The position numbers and the translations under genes are program-made. A DNA stretch of 64,000 nucleotides from Actinoallomurus bryophytorum. GTDB taxonomy: Bacteria > Actinomycetota > Actinomycetes > Streptosporangiales > Streptosporangiaceae. The notes beneath the pieces are model-generated. The model saw nothing but the letters and a program-made list of their open reading frames with translations, had not been told where the DNA came from and did no database searches. The stretch is taken from contig NZ_VFOZ01000001.1 in the NCBI RefSeq assembly GCF_006716425.1, positions 1,674,001-1,738,000 on the forward strand. Reading direction: 5' to 3'. This document shows positions 10,398 through 19,473 of the stretch, piece after piece (within the stretch, counting starts at the first letter, position 1; the number at the start of each line of letters is the position of its first letter).

Positions 10398-11327
10398 GTG
10401 GCCGTGGACGAGCGGGCGGGTGAGGCGGGCACCGGGCAGAAGGCGCGGCTCGCCGACCGCGAGGGCTTCTTGGCCTGGGCGTTCCTGCTGCCCTCGGTCG
10501 TCTACCTGACCGCGCTCGTGGTCGCGCCGTTCGGGCTGACGGTGGCGTTCGCGTTCTCCCACTCGACCAGTCAGGCACCGTCGTACCGGTTCGCGGGGCT
10601 GCGCAACTTCCGCGTCGTCTTCGGCGACCACGTCTTCTGGCGCTCCCTCATCGACACTCTCGCGCTGACCGCCGCCTCGACCGTCCTGGTCGTGGTGTTC
10701 GGCACCGTCCTGGCCAACGTGCTGCTCGCCGACTTCCGCTTCCGCCGTACGGTGCGCACGGCCGTCCTGCTGCCGTGGACGACGCCCGTCGCCCTGTCGG
10801 CGATCTCCTGGCGGTGGCTGCTCGGGTCGGCCGGTTCGCCGGTGGACCGGATCCTGCGGGAGGCCTCGCTGCTGCACGGCGGGGAGTCGCCGCTCGCGCG
10901 TGCGCCGTCGGCGATGGTGTCGGTGGTCGCGGTGCACGTCTGGCGGCTGACTCCGCTCGCCGCGGTGATCGTGATGGCCGGGCTCGCCGCGATCCCACGC
11001 GGTGTCTGGGACGCCGCCCACCTCGACGGTGCGGGCTTTTGGCGGAGATTCTTCGGGGTCACTCTCCCGCTGACGCTGCCGGTGACCGCGGTGGCGGCGG
11101 TGTTCACGGCGGCCTTCACCGTCGGCGACATGGCCGTCGTGCGGGTCCTCACCGGCGGTGGGCCCGGCGACTCCACGCAGGTGCTGCCCGCCCTGGCGTA
11201 CCTGCGCGGCGTCGACCGTGGCGACGTCGGGAGCGGCGCCGCCATCGCCCTGTTCCTGTTCCCGCTGTTCCTGGCCGGCGTGATGGTGGTGCTTCGCGTC
11301 ATGCGGCGGATGGGGCATCGGCCGTGA
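10398..11327 (+). CDS. Sugar ABC importer permease, MalF-like
   Basis: Inner-membrane permease with six predicted TM segments and the binding-protein-dependent transport EAA-type loop (HLDGAGFWRRFFGVTLPLTLP). The start may be GTG 10398, GTG 10404 or TTG 10389. The next gene starts within its stop codon (GTGA overlap), so the permeases are coupled. Confidence 0.86.
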   Translation: MAVDERAGEAGTGQKARLADREGFLAWAFLLPSVVYLTALVVAPFGLTVAFAFSHSTSQAPSYRFAGLRNFRVVFGDHVFWRSLIDTLALTAASTVLVVVFGTVLANVLLADFRFRRTVRTAVLLPWTTPVALSAISWRWLLGSAGSPVDRILREASLLHGGESPLARAPSAMVSVVAVHVWRLTPLAAVIVMAGLAAIPRGVWDAAHLDGAGFWRRFFGVTLPLTLPVTAVAAVFTAAFTVGDMAVVRVLTGGGPGDSTQVLPALAYLRGVDRGDVGSGAAIALFLFPLFLAGVMVVLRVMRRMGHRP

Positions 11328-12205
11328 ACGGGCTGGCGGCACGCACGGCCGCGCGTGAGATGGGGCGGCAGCGGCGGATGGCGGCCGCCCAGCAGGTCGT
11401 GGTGCGCGTGACGGTCTACGCCGTGGCGGTCGCGGCGGCGCTGGTCTGCGCGGCGCCGTTCCTGTGGGGCCTGATCTCCGCGTTCGAGCATGACGGCGGC
11501 GGCTCCGCGCGTACGGCGCCGGGGCCGACCACCGAGCATGTCCGCCTGCTGTTCCACTCGACGCCGTTCACGACGTTCGTGGTGAACACCCTGGTCGTGG
11601 GCGGCCTGGTCGTCGTCGTGACGCTGGCGCTGGCGTTGCCGGCGGCGTACGCGCTGACCCGGCTGCACCGGTCCTGGGGCACGCCGGCGGGGATCGCGAT
11701 CCTGCTCGTCTACCTGGTGCCGCCGTCGCTGCTGTTCCTGTCGCTGTCGCGTGTCGTGGCGACGCTCGGCCTGGCGGACTCCGTCTGGTCGCTGGTCCTG
11801 GTCTATCCGACCGTCACGGTGCCGGTGTCGGTGTGGCTGCTCGCGGGCTTCCTGCGTGCGGTGCCGGTGGACATCGAGGAGCAGGCGATGGTCGACGGGT
11901 ACAGCCGCCTCGGCGCGTTCGTCCGCGTGGTCACGCCGCTGGTGCTGCCCGGGGTGGCGGCGGTCGTGGTCCTGACGTTCACGCTGGCCGCCGGGGAGTT
12001 CACGTACGCGCTGACGTTCGTGTGGTCGGGCGCGCGGATGCCGGTGAGCACCGGTCTGCCCGCCGGGCTCGGCAACGGCGACCCGGCGCTGTGGCGGACG
12101 GTGCAGACCGGCGCGGTGTTCGTGGCGATCCCCCTCGCGGTCGCGTGCGGCCTCTTCCTCGACCGCTTCGTGGCCGTACTGGTCATGGGATCGGACCACG
12201 ACTGA
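11324..12205 (+). CDS. Sugar ABC importer permease, MalG-like
   Basis: Second permease, 293 residues, GTG start overlapping the previous stop by 4 bp. It has six hydrophobic segments and the EAA loop around MVDGYSRLGAFVRVVTPLVLPG. Together with the two upstream genes it forms an ATPase-permease-permease unit. A solute-binding protein gene, normally first in such operons, is missing from the window. Confidence 0.86.
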   Translation: MNGLAARTAAREMGRQRRMAAAQQVVVRVTVYAVAVAAALVCAAPFLWGLISAFEHDGGGSARTAPGPTTEHVRLLFHSTPFTTFVVNTLVVGGLVVVVTLALALPAAYALTRLHRSWGTPAGIAILLVYLVPPSLLFLSLSRVVATLGLADSVWSLVLVYPTVTVPVSVWLLAGFLRAVPVDIEEQAMVDGYSRLGAFVRVVTPLVLPGVAAVVVLTFTLAAGEFTYALTFVWSGARMPVSTGLPAGLGNGDPALWRTVQTGAVFVAIPLAVACGLFLDRFVAVLVMGSDHD

Positions 12206-12354
12206 CCATCGCGACCGCCCCGATCCGTCAGGGGCCTGGCGTACGGTGCGGACCCGGTCCTGATAGGACTTAGGAGAGCGCCCGGCGGGCGGCCATCTGG
12301 CCCGTGACACCGCGACAGGGCGCTTCGGAACACCCACGATCCCCGGAGGTTGCC

Positions 12355-12888
12355 ATGGTCGGCAGGCCGCCCCTTCCGCACGATTTTCTCCCCCAGGTTC
12401 AATCCTTCACGGTGACCAGCGACGATGTCGCGGACGGCGCGCGGCTGTCCGACGCACAGGTCTTCAACGACTGGGGCTTCAGCGGCGGCAACATCTCACC
12501 GCAGCTCAGCTGGTCGGGCTTCCCCGCCGAGACCAAGAGCTTCGCCGTCACCTGCTATGACCCCGACGCGCCCACCGGCAGCGGCTTCTGGCACTGGGTG
12601 CTGTTCGACATCCCGGCGTCGGTGACCGAGCTGCCGGGCGGTGCGGGCGGCGGCGCCTTCAAGGGCCTGCCGCAAGGAGCCGTACACGCGCGCAACGACT
12701 ACGGCAACAAGGAGTTCGGCGGTGCGGCACCCCCGCCCGGCGCCCCGCACCGCTACGTCTTCACGGTGCACGCGCTGGACACCGAGTCACTGGGCCTGTC
12801 CGACGACACGGCACCCGCCGTGGTCGGCTTCAACATCACGTCGCACACGCTGGGCCGCGCCCAGATCGTCCCGGAGTACGAAAGCTAG
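12355..12888 (+). CDS. YbhB/YbcL-type phosphatidylethanolamine-binding (Raf kinase inhibitor-like) protein
   Basis: A 177-residue cytoplasmic PEBP-fold protein. Diagnostic segments are the N-terminal [14 protein letters not shown], the ligand-site [21 protein letters not shown], and the C-terminal [12 protein letters not shown]. The ATG at 12355 follows GGAGG by 7 bp. Physiological role in bacteria is not settled. It ends at a hairpin facing the convergent aminomutase gene. Confidence 0.9.
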   Translation: MVGRPPLPHDFLPQVQSFTVTSDDVADGARLSDAQVFNDWGFSGGNISPQLSWSGFPAETKSFAVTCYDPDAPTGSGFWHWVLFDIPASVTELPGGAGGGAFKGLPQGAVHARNDYGNKEFGGAAPPPGAPHRYVFTVHALDTESLGLSDDTAPAVVGFNITSHTLGRAQIVPEYES

Positions 12889-12922
12889 GGCCGGTGGGGC
12901 GATGAACAGGCTCTGAGGTTCT

Positions 12923-12953
12923 CGGGGCCGTACCCTCGTCGGGCACGGCCCCG
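12923..12953. terminator. Hairpin terminator
   Basis: Inverted repeat with 9-bp perfect arms (12923-12931 with 12945-12953) and a 13-nt loop, 35 bp after the PEBP gene, in the convergent gap before the radical SAM gene. The rest of the gap to 13186 shows no gene. Confidence 0.6.
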
Positions 12954-13186
12954 AAACCAAGCCCCGTCGGCGCACCCCGCGGGGCTCATGCGACGTACGG
13001 GCCGGGTCCCGGCCCCGTGGTCACCTCCGGACCCCCGGAAACGCCGGCCGCCGTCACATCAGGACCTGGGTCGCCGTTCACACACCGACCCAGGCCACCT
13101 CATGATGGACCGCGGCGCAATCGTTCCGCTTCGCGTCCGCTATCGCCCGGCGAGAGCCGATGCGATGCTCGTTGAGCCCGTGCTGG

Positions 13187-14566
13187 TCACACGGACGGGC
13201 CGGTGGCAGCGAGATCGTGCGCCGAGGTGTCTCCGCCGATGGCCATGCCCTGGAAGGGAAACCGCTCGGCGCCGAGGGCCGGCTTGAGGTCGGTGAGCCA
13301 CACCGCTTCGGGGTCGTACTTGGCGAAGAACGGCTTGTTCACCAGCTCAGGGTCACGGCACTGGATGAAGTGCAGGACGAAGAGCTTCTCGCCGCCGACC
13401 TCGACCACGCCGTCGACGCAGACCTTGCCCGGCGTCGCGGACATGGAGGGCCCGCGGACCGTACGGCAGAGGCCGGAGACGTTTTTGTAGGAGTCACGGA
13501 AGACCTCGTAGGCGCGCGCGAGCGTCACAGCGAAGTAGTCCTGCGGGCCTGTGTCACGCTCCACGAACATGTAGTACGGCACCATGCCCATGCGGAGCTG
13601 GCGCCGCCACATCGTCTCCCAGATCTCCGGGGAGTCGTTGATCGTGCGGATCAGTGGCGCCTGGGTGCGGATGACGGCGCCGGTGTCGCGGATGCGGCGG
13701 ACCGCCTCGGACACCATGACGGGCTCCAGCTCACGCGGATGCGTGAAGTGGGCCATGAACGCCAGCGTCTTGCCGGCCTCGCCGACCTGCTCGAACAGCC
13801 GCAGGGTGTCGTCGGCGTCCGGGTCGGTCACCCAGCGCTGCGGCCAGTACGCCAGGGCCTTGGTGCCGATGCGGATCGACTCGAGCTGCTCGACCTCGAG
13901 CAACGGCTCGATGTAGCGCCGCAGCACCGTCTCGCTCATGATCATCGGGTCGCCGCCGGTGAACAGGACGCTGGTGACCTCGGGGTGGTTCGACAGGTAC
14001 CTCTTCAGACGCTCGATGTCGTCGGCGGCCATCTTGAGGTCGGGCTCGCCGACGAACTGCGCCCAGCGGAAGCAGTACGTGCAGTAGGCGTGGCAGGTCT
14101 GTCCCTGCTTGGGGAAGAACAGCACGGTCTCGTGGTACTTGTGCTGCACGCCCGGCATCGGCTCCTCGTGGAAGCTCGGGATGTTGAGCTGCAGCTGACC
14201 GGCCGGATGGGGGTTGAGCTTCATCCGTACTTGGTGGGCCAGGGCCTCGATCTCCGCCTTGGGTGCCTCACGGCGGAGCAGGTCGGACAGCTGCGCGACG
14301 TCCTCGGAGGGCAGCATGTCCTCTTGGGGGAAGACGAGCCGGTAGATCGGGTCGTCGGGGGCCGCGGACCAGTCAATCAGCTCGTCGAGGACGTAGCTGT
14401 TCGTACGGAACGGCAGAACCGCGGCAACGGCCCTTGTGCCCAGGCGTTGCTCGGCGGTCAACCCGGCGCGGGCGGTGAGCTCGTCCAGGTGTTTCGCCGT
14501 GAAGGCGCGGTATCGGCTGCCGGGGGATCGCACAGCGGCCGGCGCCGCGTCATTGACCAAGGTCAC
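13187..14566 (-). CDS. Lysine 2,3-aminomutase family radical SAM enzyme
   Basis: KamA-type radical SAM, PLP-dependent enzyme of 459 residues. The radical SAM cluster motif is CHAYCTYCFRW, with iron ligands spaced CxxxCxxC. SAM-binding (VLFTGGDPM) and the LAM-family C-terminal part are present. Start GTG 14566 has a good AAAGGAG site 9 nt upstream. The amino-acid substrate could be lysine, glutamate or another; family resemblance does not settle this. No lysine fermentation genes are nearby, so a role in osmolyte or secondary metabolism is possible. Confidence 0.85.
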   Translation of the reverse strand: MTLVNDAAPAAVRSPGSRYRAFTAKHLDELTARAGLTAEQRLGTRAVAAVLPFRTNSYVLDELIDWSAAPDDPIYRLVFPQEDMLPSEDVAQLSDLLRREAPKAEIEALAHQVRMKLNPHPAGQLQLNIPSFHEEPMPGVQHKYHETVLFFPKQGQTCHAYCTYCFRWAQFVGEPDLKMAADDIERLKRYLSNHPEVTSVLFTGGDPMIMSETVLRRYIEPLLEVEQLESIRIGTKALAYWPQRWVTDPDADDTLRLFEQVGEAGKTLAFMAHFTHPRELEPVMVSEAVRRIRDTGAVIRTQAPLIRTINDSPEIWETMWRRQLRMGMVPYYMFVERDTGPQDYFAVTLARAYEVFRDSYKNVSGLCRTVRGPSMSATPGKVCVDGVVEVGGEKLFVLHFIQCRDPELVNKPFFAKYDPEAVWLTDLKPALGAERFPFQGMAIGGDTSAHDLAATGPSV

Positions 14567-14952
14567 GTGTTGTTACTCCTTTGAATCGAGGGAAAGCGTG
14601 CGATGCACCGCACTCGCCCGTACGGACGGACGGACACTCGCTGGTACCTGGTGTCGCCTCCTCAAGCTCGACTACGGCGCCGCAGGTCGCAGCGCCGTCA
14701 CGCTCCCCACCCCATTGAACCCTGAATCTCCCGTTTCTTACGAATCTGATACCCGTGCGGGCGCTTATCGATACGCACGCCCGTCGGCTACTGAACCGTC
14801 AACGTCACGGCCGGGCCAGAAGTGTCAGCTCGACACGCCCCAAAGGGGTGATCTCGGTAAGCGGTCTGCGACATACTGTGTTGGTACATCCCGCTACGCG
14901 ACAGATTTCACTGTGGCCCCACGGTGAGACTGCCGCCCCACGTGGAGAGATC
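14567..14952. other. Divergent intergenic region
   Basis: About 390 bp between two divergently read genes. It carries the ribosome site of the aminomutase gene and a promoter-like TACTGT near 14874 before the chitinase-like gene. I see no RNA gene or recognisable riboswitch. Confidence 0.4.
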
Positions 14953-16089
14953 GTGGGTAGACACCGTAAACGGCAACGGAGGCACCCCCGCCGGGTCAGT
15001 CGCCGAATCGCGCTGGTCTCGGCCGGCCTGCTCGTACCACTGACGGGCGGCGCCGTGGTGTTCGCCGCCACCAGCGACCCCGGCACACCGGCCGGGCGAT
15101 CGGCGAACTCTCAGCGCAGACCGGACGATCAGGCAACGATCGAGGGCGGATCGGCCACCCGGCCCCAGGCCGGCGAGAGCACGCCGTCACCCTCCCCCAC
15201 CCCTCGCGATTCCGGCGCTTCCACACCGCCGGCGGCGCCCCCCGGGCCGCGGATCGGGTTCGCCCCGTACGCCGACGTGCTGGCCTGGCCGCCGCTGAAC
15301 CTGGCCAAGACCGAGGCCCACGTGAAGGACTTCACGATGGGGTTCGTCTCGGCCGGCAGCGGATGCTCGGCCGCCTGGGGCGGAATGTCCCCGGTCGACG
15401 CCGCGTTCGCGCTCCACCGGATCAAGGACGTCCCGGGCAAGGTCGTCCTGTCCTTCGGCGGACCGCACGGAGTCGAGCTCGCCCAGAGCTGCGGCAAGGT
15501 CGGTGACCTGGTCAAGCAGTACCGCAGGGCGATCGACGCCACCGATCCCGCGGGCCTGGACTTCTACCTCACCGACGGCGCGCTGGCCGACACCGCGTCG
15601 GTACAGCGCAGGACCGAGGCGCTCGCCCGTGTCCAGCGCGACGATGGCGGCAGGTCGCTGTCGATCACCCTTCCGCTGCATCGGTCCGGGCTGTCCGCGC
15701 AGGCCCTGGCCGCCTTGCGCTCGGCGGCCGACGGCGGCGTGCAGGTCTCGATCGTCAACCTCGTCCCGGCCGACGGTGCCGGGCAGTCGGTCACCGCCTC
15801 CGCCGGCGTCGCGCACGGCCAGCTCCAGCGTCTCTATCGCCAGGGCGACGTGTGGCAGCGCATGGGCCTGACGCCGATCATCGGCGTCGCGGGGGTCGGC
15901 GCGCAGTTCCGCCCCACCGATGCCGACCAGGTCATGACGTGGGCCACCGCCCATGGCCTCGGACGGCTGTCGATGTGGTCGGTGACCCGCGACACGCCCT
16001 GCACCGACACCACGAGCGTCACCAGTGACACGTGCAGCGGCCTGGACGAGGACGCCGGAGTCTTCACAAAGATCTTCCAGGGGTTCTGA
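14953..16089 (+). CDS. Secreted GH18 chitinase-like protein with degenerate catalytic motif
   Basis: Exported protein with a basic N-terminus and one hydrophobic segment (IALVSAGLLVPLTGGAVVFAA), then a Ser/Thr/Pro-rich linker, then a domain resembling the GH18 chitinases with FAPYADVLAWPP, VKDFTMGFVSAGSG, VVLSFGGPHG and a C-terminal MWSVTRDTPC. The usual strand-4 motif in this group reads LDFDIEGGAL; here it reads LDFYLTDGAL (about 15559-15588), so the catalytic Asp and acid Glu are replaced by Tyr and Thr. It may bind chitin or peptidoglycan sugars rather than cut them. Start GTG 14953 follows GGAGAG. Confidence 0.8.
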   Translation: MGRHRKRQRRHPRRVSRRIALVSAGLLVPLTGGAVVFAATSDPGTPAGRSANSQRRPDDQATIEGGSATRPQAGESTPSPSPTPRDSGASTPPAAPPGPRIGFAPYADVLAWPPLNLAKTEAHVKDFTMGFVSAGSGCSAAWGGMSPVDAAFALHRIKDVPGKVVLSFGGPHGVELAQSCGKVGDLVKQYRRAIDATDPAGLDFYLTDGALADTASVQRRTEALARVQRDDGGRSLSITLPLHRSGLSAQALAALRSAADGGVQVSIVNLVPADGAGQSVTASAGVAHGQLQRLYRQGDVWQRMGLTPIIGVAGVGAQFRPTDADQVMTWATAHGLGRLSMWSVTRDTPCTDTTSVTSDTCSGLDEDAGVFTKIFQGF

Positions 16090-16230
16090 GACCCCGGCGC
16101 GTACGGCGAGCGGTGTCCTAGGCGCCGTGCGGTGGTGCGGCCCTGTCCGTGTGGGCTCTGTGGTCGCCCTCTCCCGCGTCGAAGCAGGTCACGGCCCTGG
16201 GCGGTCATCGCGACCGTCGCCTGGGTACCT

Positions 16231-17076
16231 ATGCTTGGACTCGGGGCGGGGGGAGCCTTGAAGACCAAGTCTGTGAGCTCGCAGGGGGGTTCACGCGAGC
16301 CGGTGCCGGCATTCGCGTGGCTGCTTGCCGCCCTGGCGGGGGTCGCCTACGCCTCCTGGGTGCTCCAGTTCGTCCTCAACCCGGGCCTCGATCCGGTCAA
16401 CGGCTACGTAAGTGAACTCTCCGCCAGCGACCAGCCCCACCACTATCTGTTCGCGGCCGGCGACTTCGTCTCCGGGCTCCTGACGATCACCGTTGTGGTC
16501 ACCGTGCTCCGCTGGGTACGACCGCGCGGCTGTGCGCTGGCGGGCTGGCTGGCGCTCGTGGTCTTCGGCGTGTTCTCGATCGCCGACTCACTGTTCGCGA
16601 TGGACTGCGCGCCCAACTCCGACACCACCTGCGCACTGCGCGAACGCGCCGGAAAGGTCTCCTTCGCCCACCAGTTCCACAGCGTGACGAGCGTGTGCGT
16701 GGTGACCGCGGGCATCGTGAGCCTGATCGCGCTGACCATCGCGTCCCGGCGCAGCCGCCGCTGGCCGGTGATCGCGCGATGGAGCTGGCTCCTTCTGCTG
16801 GCGGAGACCGCCACCGCCCTGGCGACGCTGCCGCTGATGTACTTCGGCGTCCTCCTCGGCGTGATGGAGCGTGTCCAGGTGGCGGTGGTGTCGCTCTGGC
16901 TGTTCGTCATCGCCGGCCAGCTGTACGCCGACCGCCACCGTCCGTCCCCCCGTCGCGAGTCCGGGCACCGGGCGTCTCCCGGTCCCCACGGCACCCGTCC
17001 GAAGCCGTCTCCCCCGGCGCCGCCCGCGGGACGGCGATCGGCCGGGCGGCCTCCGACGGAGGCCGCGAGAACGTGA
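16231..17076 (+). CDS. DUF998 family membrane protein
   Basis: About 280 residues with six hydrophobic segments, matching DUF998 by the PGLDPVNGYVSELSAS segment and the TCALRERAGKVSFAHQFHSV loop, a pattern of this uncharacterised actinobacterial membrane family. A disordered, Pro/Arg-rich tail follows residue 230. Start is uncertain: ATG 16231, or TTG 16258 with a strong GGGGGAG site. Its stop overlaps the hydrolase start by 4 bp. Confidence 0.75.
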   Translation: MLGLGAGGALKTKSVSSQGGSREPVPAFAWLLAALAGVAYASWVLQFVLNPGLDPVNGYVSELSASDQPHHYLFAAGDFVSGLLTITVVVTVLRWVRPRGCALAGWLALVVFGVFSIADSLFAMDCAPNSDTTCALRERAGKVSFAHQFHSVTSVCVVTAGIVSLIALTIASRRSRRWPVIARWSWLLLLAETATALATLPLMYFGVLLGVMERVQVAVVSLWLFVIAGQLYADRHRPSPRRESGHRASPGPHGTRPKPSPPAPPAGRRSAGRPPTEAART

Positions 17077-17921
17077 ACGCCCAGCTTCCCGGCGAGTTCG
17101 TGCTCGTCGGCGAGGACACCCTGCACGCCGTCTCAGAAGGGGCCGGCACGCCTCCCGTGCTGCTGAGCTCCGGACTCGGCGGCGCGTGGTTCGACTGGAT
17201 TCCGGTGATGGAGCGGCTCCGCGGCCGTCACCGGGTCATCGCCTTCGACCGGCCCGGCCTCGGCGGCAGCCCGCCGGCGCGCCGGCGGGCGGGCCTGCGC
17301 GAAGAGGCCGCCCGGCTCGCGGGACTCGCCCGCTGGGCCGGGCCACCGGTGATCGTGGTCGCGCACTCCCTCGCCGGCTTCCACGCGGAGGCGTTCGCAC
17401 GGCTGTACCCCGGCCTGCTGTACGGAATGGTCCTGGTCGATCCGAGTGCCGAGCAGGACGCGCCACGGCACGCCCGGCGGCTCAGCCGGCTCGCGCCCGC
17501 GGCCAGGTTCGCCGGGCGGGCGGCGGGTCTGACCGGGATCGCCTGGTTCGCGGGGCCGCGCATCCGCGGCCTGGTGATGCGCAGGATCTCCGAGGCCGGC
17601 GACGTGGCGCCCCCGGAGTTCGTGCGGGCGGTCTACACGCGGCCGCACGTGCTCGGCGCTCTCCTCGCCGAGAACGCCGGGTACCGGCAGGCCGCCGCCG
17701 ATCTTCTCGCCCTGCGGGAGTCGGCGCCGTTCCCGGACGTCCCGCTCCAGGTGATCACGGCACTCGGCGACGTACGTGGCGACGGCGAGGACTGGAAGAG
17801 CGCGCACGCGGACCTCGCCGCGCTCAGCCCGCGCGGAGGACACGTCGTGCTGCCCCGTACCGGGCACCTGGTGCAGATCGACCGGCCCGATGTCGTCGCC
17901 GAGGCGGTCGAGCGGCTGTGA
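17073..17921 (+). CDS. Alpha/beta hydrolase
   Basis: Cytoplasmic alpha/beta-hydrolase fold protein, 282 residues. Oxyanion region SSGLGGAWFDW, nucleophile elbow AHSLAGFHAE (G/A-H-S-x-G variant), and late catalytic His in RTGHLVQIDRP are visible; an acidic residue before the His is likely in ALGDVRGDG. GTG start overlaps the DUF998 stop; its own stop overlaps the following small secreted gene. Substrate unknown. Confidence 0.82.
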   Translation: MNAQLPGEFVLVGEDTLHAVSEGAGTPPVLLSSGLGGAWFDWIPVMERLRGRHRVIAFDRPGLGGSPPARRRAGLREEAARLAGLARWAGPPVIVVAHSLAGFHAEAFARLYPGLLYGMVLVDPSAEQDAPRHARRLSRLAPAARFAGRAAGLTGIAWFAGPRIRGLVMRRISEAGDVAPPEFVRAVYTRPHVLGALLAENAGYRQAAADLLALRESAPFPDVPLQVITALGDVRGDGEDWKSAHADLAALSPRGGHVVLPRTGHLVQIDRPDVVAEAVERL

Positions 17922-18298
17922 GGAGGCGCGCGGTCCTGCTGCTCGTGCCGCTGCTCCTGCCGCCGCTCGCCACCGCGTCGTGCACCGACCCGGTACGAAA
18001 GGTCTCGGAGAGCTCGCTGCGGAACGCGACCGCCCGCGGCGCGACGGAGGAGATGCACGGTCTCGGCTACACGATCAGGAAGGGCATGCAGTGCCGGACG
18101 CTGTCGGCCGACACCATCTCCATCGTCCGCGTCCAGTGCCTTGGCCGTACCACACGTGACGAGCCCGTACGGGTGGACGCGGTCGCCTCCGACGCCGGAT
18201 CCGCACATCCGCGCCAGGAGTTCGTGATCACGGTCGCCGGGCGCGAGGTCGTCCGTACCCACTGCCTCGGCCAGGGCTGTCAGGATCGTGACCGGTGA
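17918..18298 (+). CDS. Small secreted Cys-containing protein, possible lipoprotein
   Basis: A 126-residue protein not recognised by name. It begins with a signal peptide (VRRRAVLLLVPLLLPPLATAS) whose first mature residue could be a Cys in TASC, an imperfect lipobox. Four further cysteines could form disulphides. GTG start overlaps the hydrolase stop by 4 bp, and the end is close to plsX, suggesting cotranscription. Confidence 0.65.
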   Translation: MRRRAVLLLVPLLLPPLATASCTDPVRKVSESSLRNATARGATEEMHGLGYTIRKGMQCRTLSADTISIVRVQCLGRTTRDEPVRVDAVASDAGSAHPRQEFVITVAGREVVRTHCLGQGCQDRDR

Positions 18299-18362
18299 AC
18301 GGCCGGACCAGGGATCACGGTACGTTGCGCGAATGCAGCGTCGAGCCATCGGACGGGGCGGC

Positions 18363-19415
18363 ATGAGTCTGCGGACCGGCGCCCCGAGCAAGCGCATCGT
18401 CGTGGACGCGATGGGCGGTGACAACGCGCCCGGCGAGGTGGTGGCCGGCACGATCACCGCCGTACGCGAGCACGGGGTACGGCCCATACTCGTCGGCCAT
18501 GCCGCGCGGATCCGCGAGATCCTCGCCGCGCACGAGGCCCTCGACGAGATCCCGGTCGTGAACGCCGAGGACGTCGTCGGCATGGATGAGGGCGCCCTGG
18601 CCGGCCTGCGCCGGCCGCGTTCGTCGGTGGCCGTCGCGTGCCGGCTGATCCGGCGGGGACACGCGTCGGCGCTGGTGTCGGCCGGGTCGACCGGTGCCGT
18701 CGTCGCCACGTCCCGGCTGCGGCTGCGCGGCCAGCCCGGCGTGACGCGGCCCGCGATCGCCGTCGTGCTGCCGACGCGGCCCCGCCCGACGGTGCTCCTG
18801 GACGCGGGGGCCACCGCCGACGCCAAGCCGGAGATGCTCGTGCAGTTCGCGATGCTCGGCACCGCGTACGCCCGCATCCTGCTGGGCACCGAGTCACCAC
18901 GCGTCGGGCTGCTGAGCATCGGCGAGGAGGCGGGCAAGGGCAACAAGCTGACCCGGCGAGCGCACGAGCTGCTGACCGGCGACGTGGAGGGCGTGGACTT
19001 CGCCGGGAACGTCGAGGGCTCGGACCTGCTGGCCGGCAAGGTGGACGTCGTGGTGACCGACGGGTTCACCGGCAATGTCGCGCTCAAGACGGTCGAGGGC
19101 TCCGTACGGCTCGTGGTCGCCGAGATGCGCGAGGCGGTGACCGCCAGCCGCAGCGCCAAGTTCGGCGCACTGCTCCAGCGGCGGCGTCTGCGTCTCCTGC
19201 GCGACCGGCTGGACTCCGAGACGTACGGCGGCGGGGTGCTGCTCGGCCTGAACGGCACGGTCGTGATCGCCCACGGCGCGTCACGCGCCCCCGGAGTGGC
19301 CGCGGCCTGCGTGCTGGCCCGCGACCTGGCCGAGAGCCGGATCGTCGAGCAGATCGGCGAGCGCATCGCGGCGACCCGCCCGCATCGGCTCCCCCGCCGC
19401 GAGGAGTCCCGCTGA
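18363..19415 (+). CDS. plsX: Phosphate acyltransferase PlsX
   Basis: Converts acyl-ACP to acyl-phosphate, the first step of membrane phospholipid synthesis through PlsY. Hallmarks are IVVDAMGGDNAPGEVVAGT, VSAGSTGAVVATS, the LLDAGATADAKPEMLVQFA segment, GLLSIGEEAGKGN, and VTDGFTGNVALKT. Length is normal. ATG 18363 is preferred; ATG 18333 is an in-frame alternative. It is not in the usual rpmF-plsX-fab cluster, so it may be a second copy. Confidence 0.9.
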   Translation: MSLRTGAPSKRIVVDAMGGDNAPGEVVAGTITAVREHGVRPILVGHAARIREILAAHEALDEIPVVNAEDVVGMDEGALAGLRRPRSSVAVACRLIRRGHASALVSAGSTGAVVATSRLRLRGQPGVTRPAIAVVLPTRPRPTVLLDAGATADAKPEMLVQFAMLGTAYARILLGTESPRVGLLSIGEEAGKGNKLTRRAHELLTGDVEGVDFAGNVEGSDLLAGKVDVVVTDGFTGNVALKTVEGSVRLVVAEMREAVTASRSAKFGALLQRRRLRLLRDRLDSETYGGGVLLGLNGTVVIAHGASRAPGVAAACVLARDLAESRIVEQIGERIAATRPHRLPRREESR

Positions 19416-19473
19416 CCTGACGGCAAGTCCGCGGCCCGCATGGTTTACTCACCGGTAACCAACGGGAGGTCAC

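Noticed and set aside
14567-14952. Riboswitch in the divergent gap
   Set aside because: No recognisable conserved core of a known class; several short inverted repeats only.
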